From Eubacteriaceae bacterium (GTDB lineage Bacteria > Bacillota > Clostridia > Peptostreptococcales > Anaerovoracaceae), in assembly GCA_902362435.1 (NCBI GenBank), contig CABIWW010000017.1, forward strand, positions 1 through 41,877: a stretch of DNA of 41,877 nt, given 5' to 3'. The position numbers and the translations under genes are program-made. Shown one piece after another: positions 41,740-41,877 of the stretch (position 1 is its first letter; each line of letters begins with the position of its first letter). Below the pieces are notes generated by a model. That model was not told the origin of the DNA and did no database searches. It saw nothing but the letters and a program-made list of their open reading frames with translations.

Positions 41740-41877
41740 TGAGGTGTACCCCAAAAAGTGGAGTCGAAAAAAAGATGATATAATAGAGACGATACGGAGG
41801 TACACTATGGCACGATCAAAGTATTCAAGAGGATTAAAAATCAAAGTTGCAAAAGAAGCAATGCTGCCGGAAAATCA
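41740..41877 (+). mobile_element. left end of an IS3-family insertion sequence
   Basis: The end TGTACCCCAAAAAGT (41745-41759) resembles IS3-family terminal repeats. An extended -10 box TGATATAAT (41776-41784) and the first codons of an orfA-like gene follow, and the element runs off the window. The exact tip and target duplication cannot be fixed from one end. Confidence 0.6.
41807..41877 (+). CDS. IS3-family transposase OrfA, partial
   Basis: ATG 41807 with CGGAGG upstream opens a frame reading MARSKYSRGLKIKVAKEAM and remains open to the window end. The short basic start with a helix-turn-helix beginning fits OrfA of IS3-group elements. Only about 23 codons are visible, so the assignment rests mainly on the preceding terminal-repeat-like sequence. 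Confidence 0.55.
   Translation, partial: MARSKYSRGLKIKVAKEAMLPEN

Overview
The window reads as chromosome of a strictly anaerobic Gram-positive Clostridia-type bacterium. The signs are a soluble HydCBA [FeFe] hydrogenase of the NADH/ferredoxin type, an EFR1-type flavodoxin-ferredoxin protein, a MurE with the DNPR motif typical of meso-diaminopimelate ligases, strong AGGAGG ribosome sites, and near-consensus sigma-A promoters. No respiratory chain genes are visible. I cannot name the genus. Most of the window is moderately GC-rich. The last ~3.2 kb (from about 38.6 kb) is clearly more AT-rich, uses different codons, and looks horizontally acquired.

Layout: a structured non-coding element and a tRNA-Glu(CTC) with its own promoter and terminator (1-540); an EamA/DMT transporter; an EFR1 flavodoxin/ferredoxin gene followed by a LysE-type exporter; two tandem ATPase-permease fusion ABC genes (minus strand) behind a promoter with an OmpR-type direct repeat; MurE; a ClC H+/Cl- antiporter with a TrkA_C domain (minus); an HI0933-type flavoprotein (plus); and hydCBA (plus), which ends in a large terminator shared with a crotonase gene on the minus strand. 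Next on the minus strand come a dCache histidine kinase with a response regulator whose output domain resembles MpsC (DUF2294), and a LolD/FtsX-type ABC pair behind a promoter covered by a perfect inverted repeat. Then follow a lipoprotein M28 peptidase with a long, attenuator-like leader (plus), and a minus-strand GNAT - O6-methylguanine methyltransferase - cupin operon, and a YoaK/DUF1275 membrane protein.

From 30.1 to 38.4 kb a minus-strand block carries an NhaC-family antiporter, a PAS-AAA+-Fis sigma-54 activator and a complete urease operon ureABCEFGD. Upstream of nhaC there is a near-perfect sigma-54 -24/-12 promoter, and further upstream two copies of a 22-bp palindrome with conserved spacer, placed like enhancer sites. 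This is the most interesting regulatory signal in the window. It suggests that the activator encoded between nhaC and ureA switches on an antiporter that works alongside urea hydrolysis (pH or ammonium homeostasis). The urease alpha subunit is itself divergent and lacks the usual active-site flap cysteine.

The right end is a patchwork mobile region: an AbiEi/AbiEii abortive-infection pair with its own promoter and inverted repeats, a DUF6680-type gene and a MazF/PemK toxin gene that are both cut off at one shared junction, a sigma-region-4-like regulator of the kind carried by conjugative elements, and the left end plus first codons of an IS3-family insertion sequence that runs off the window.
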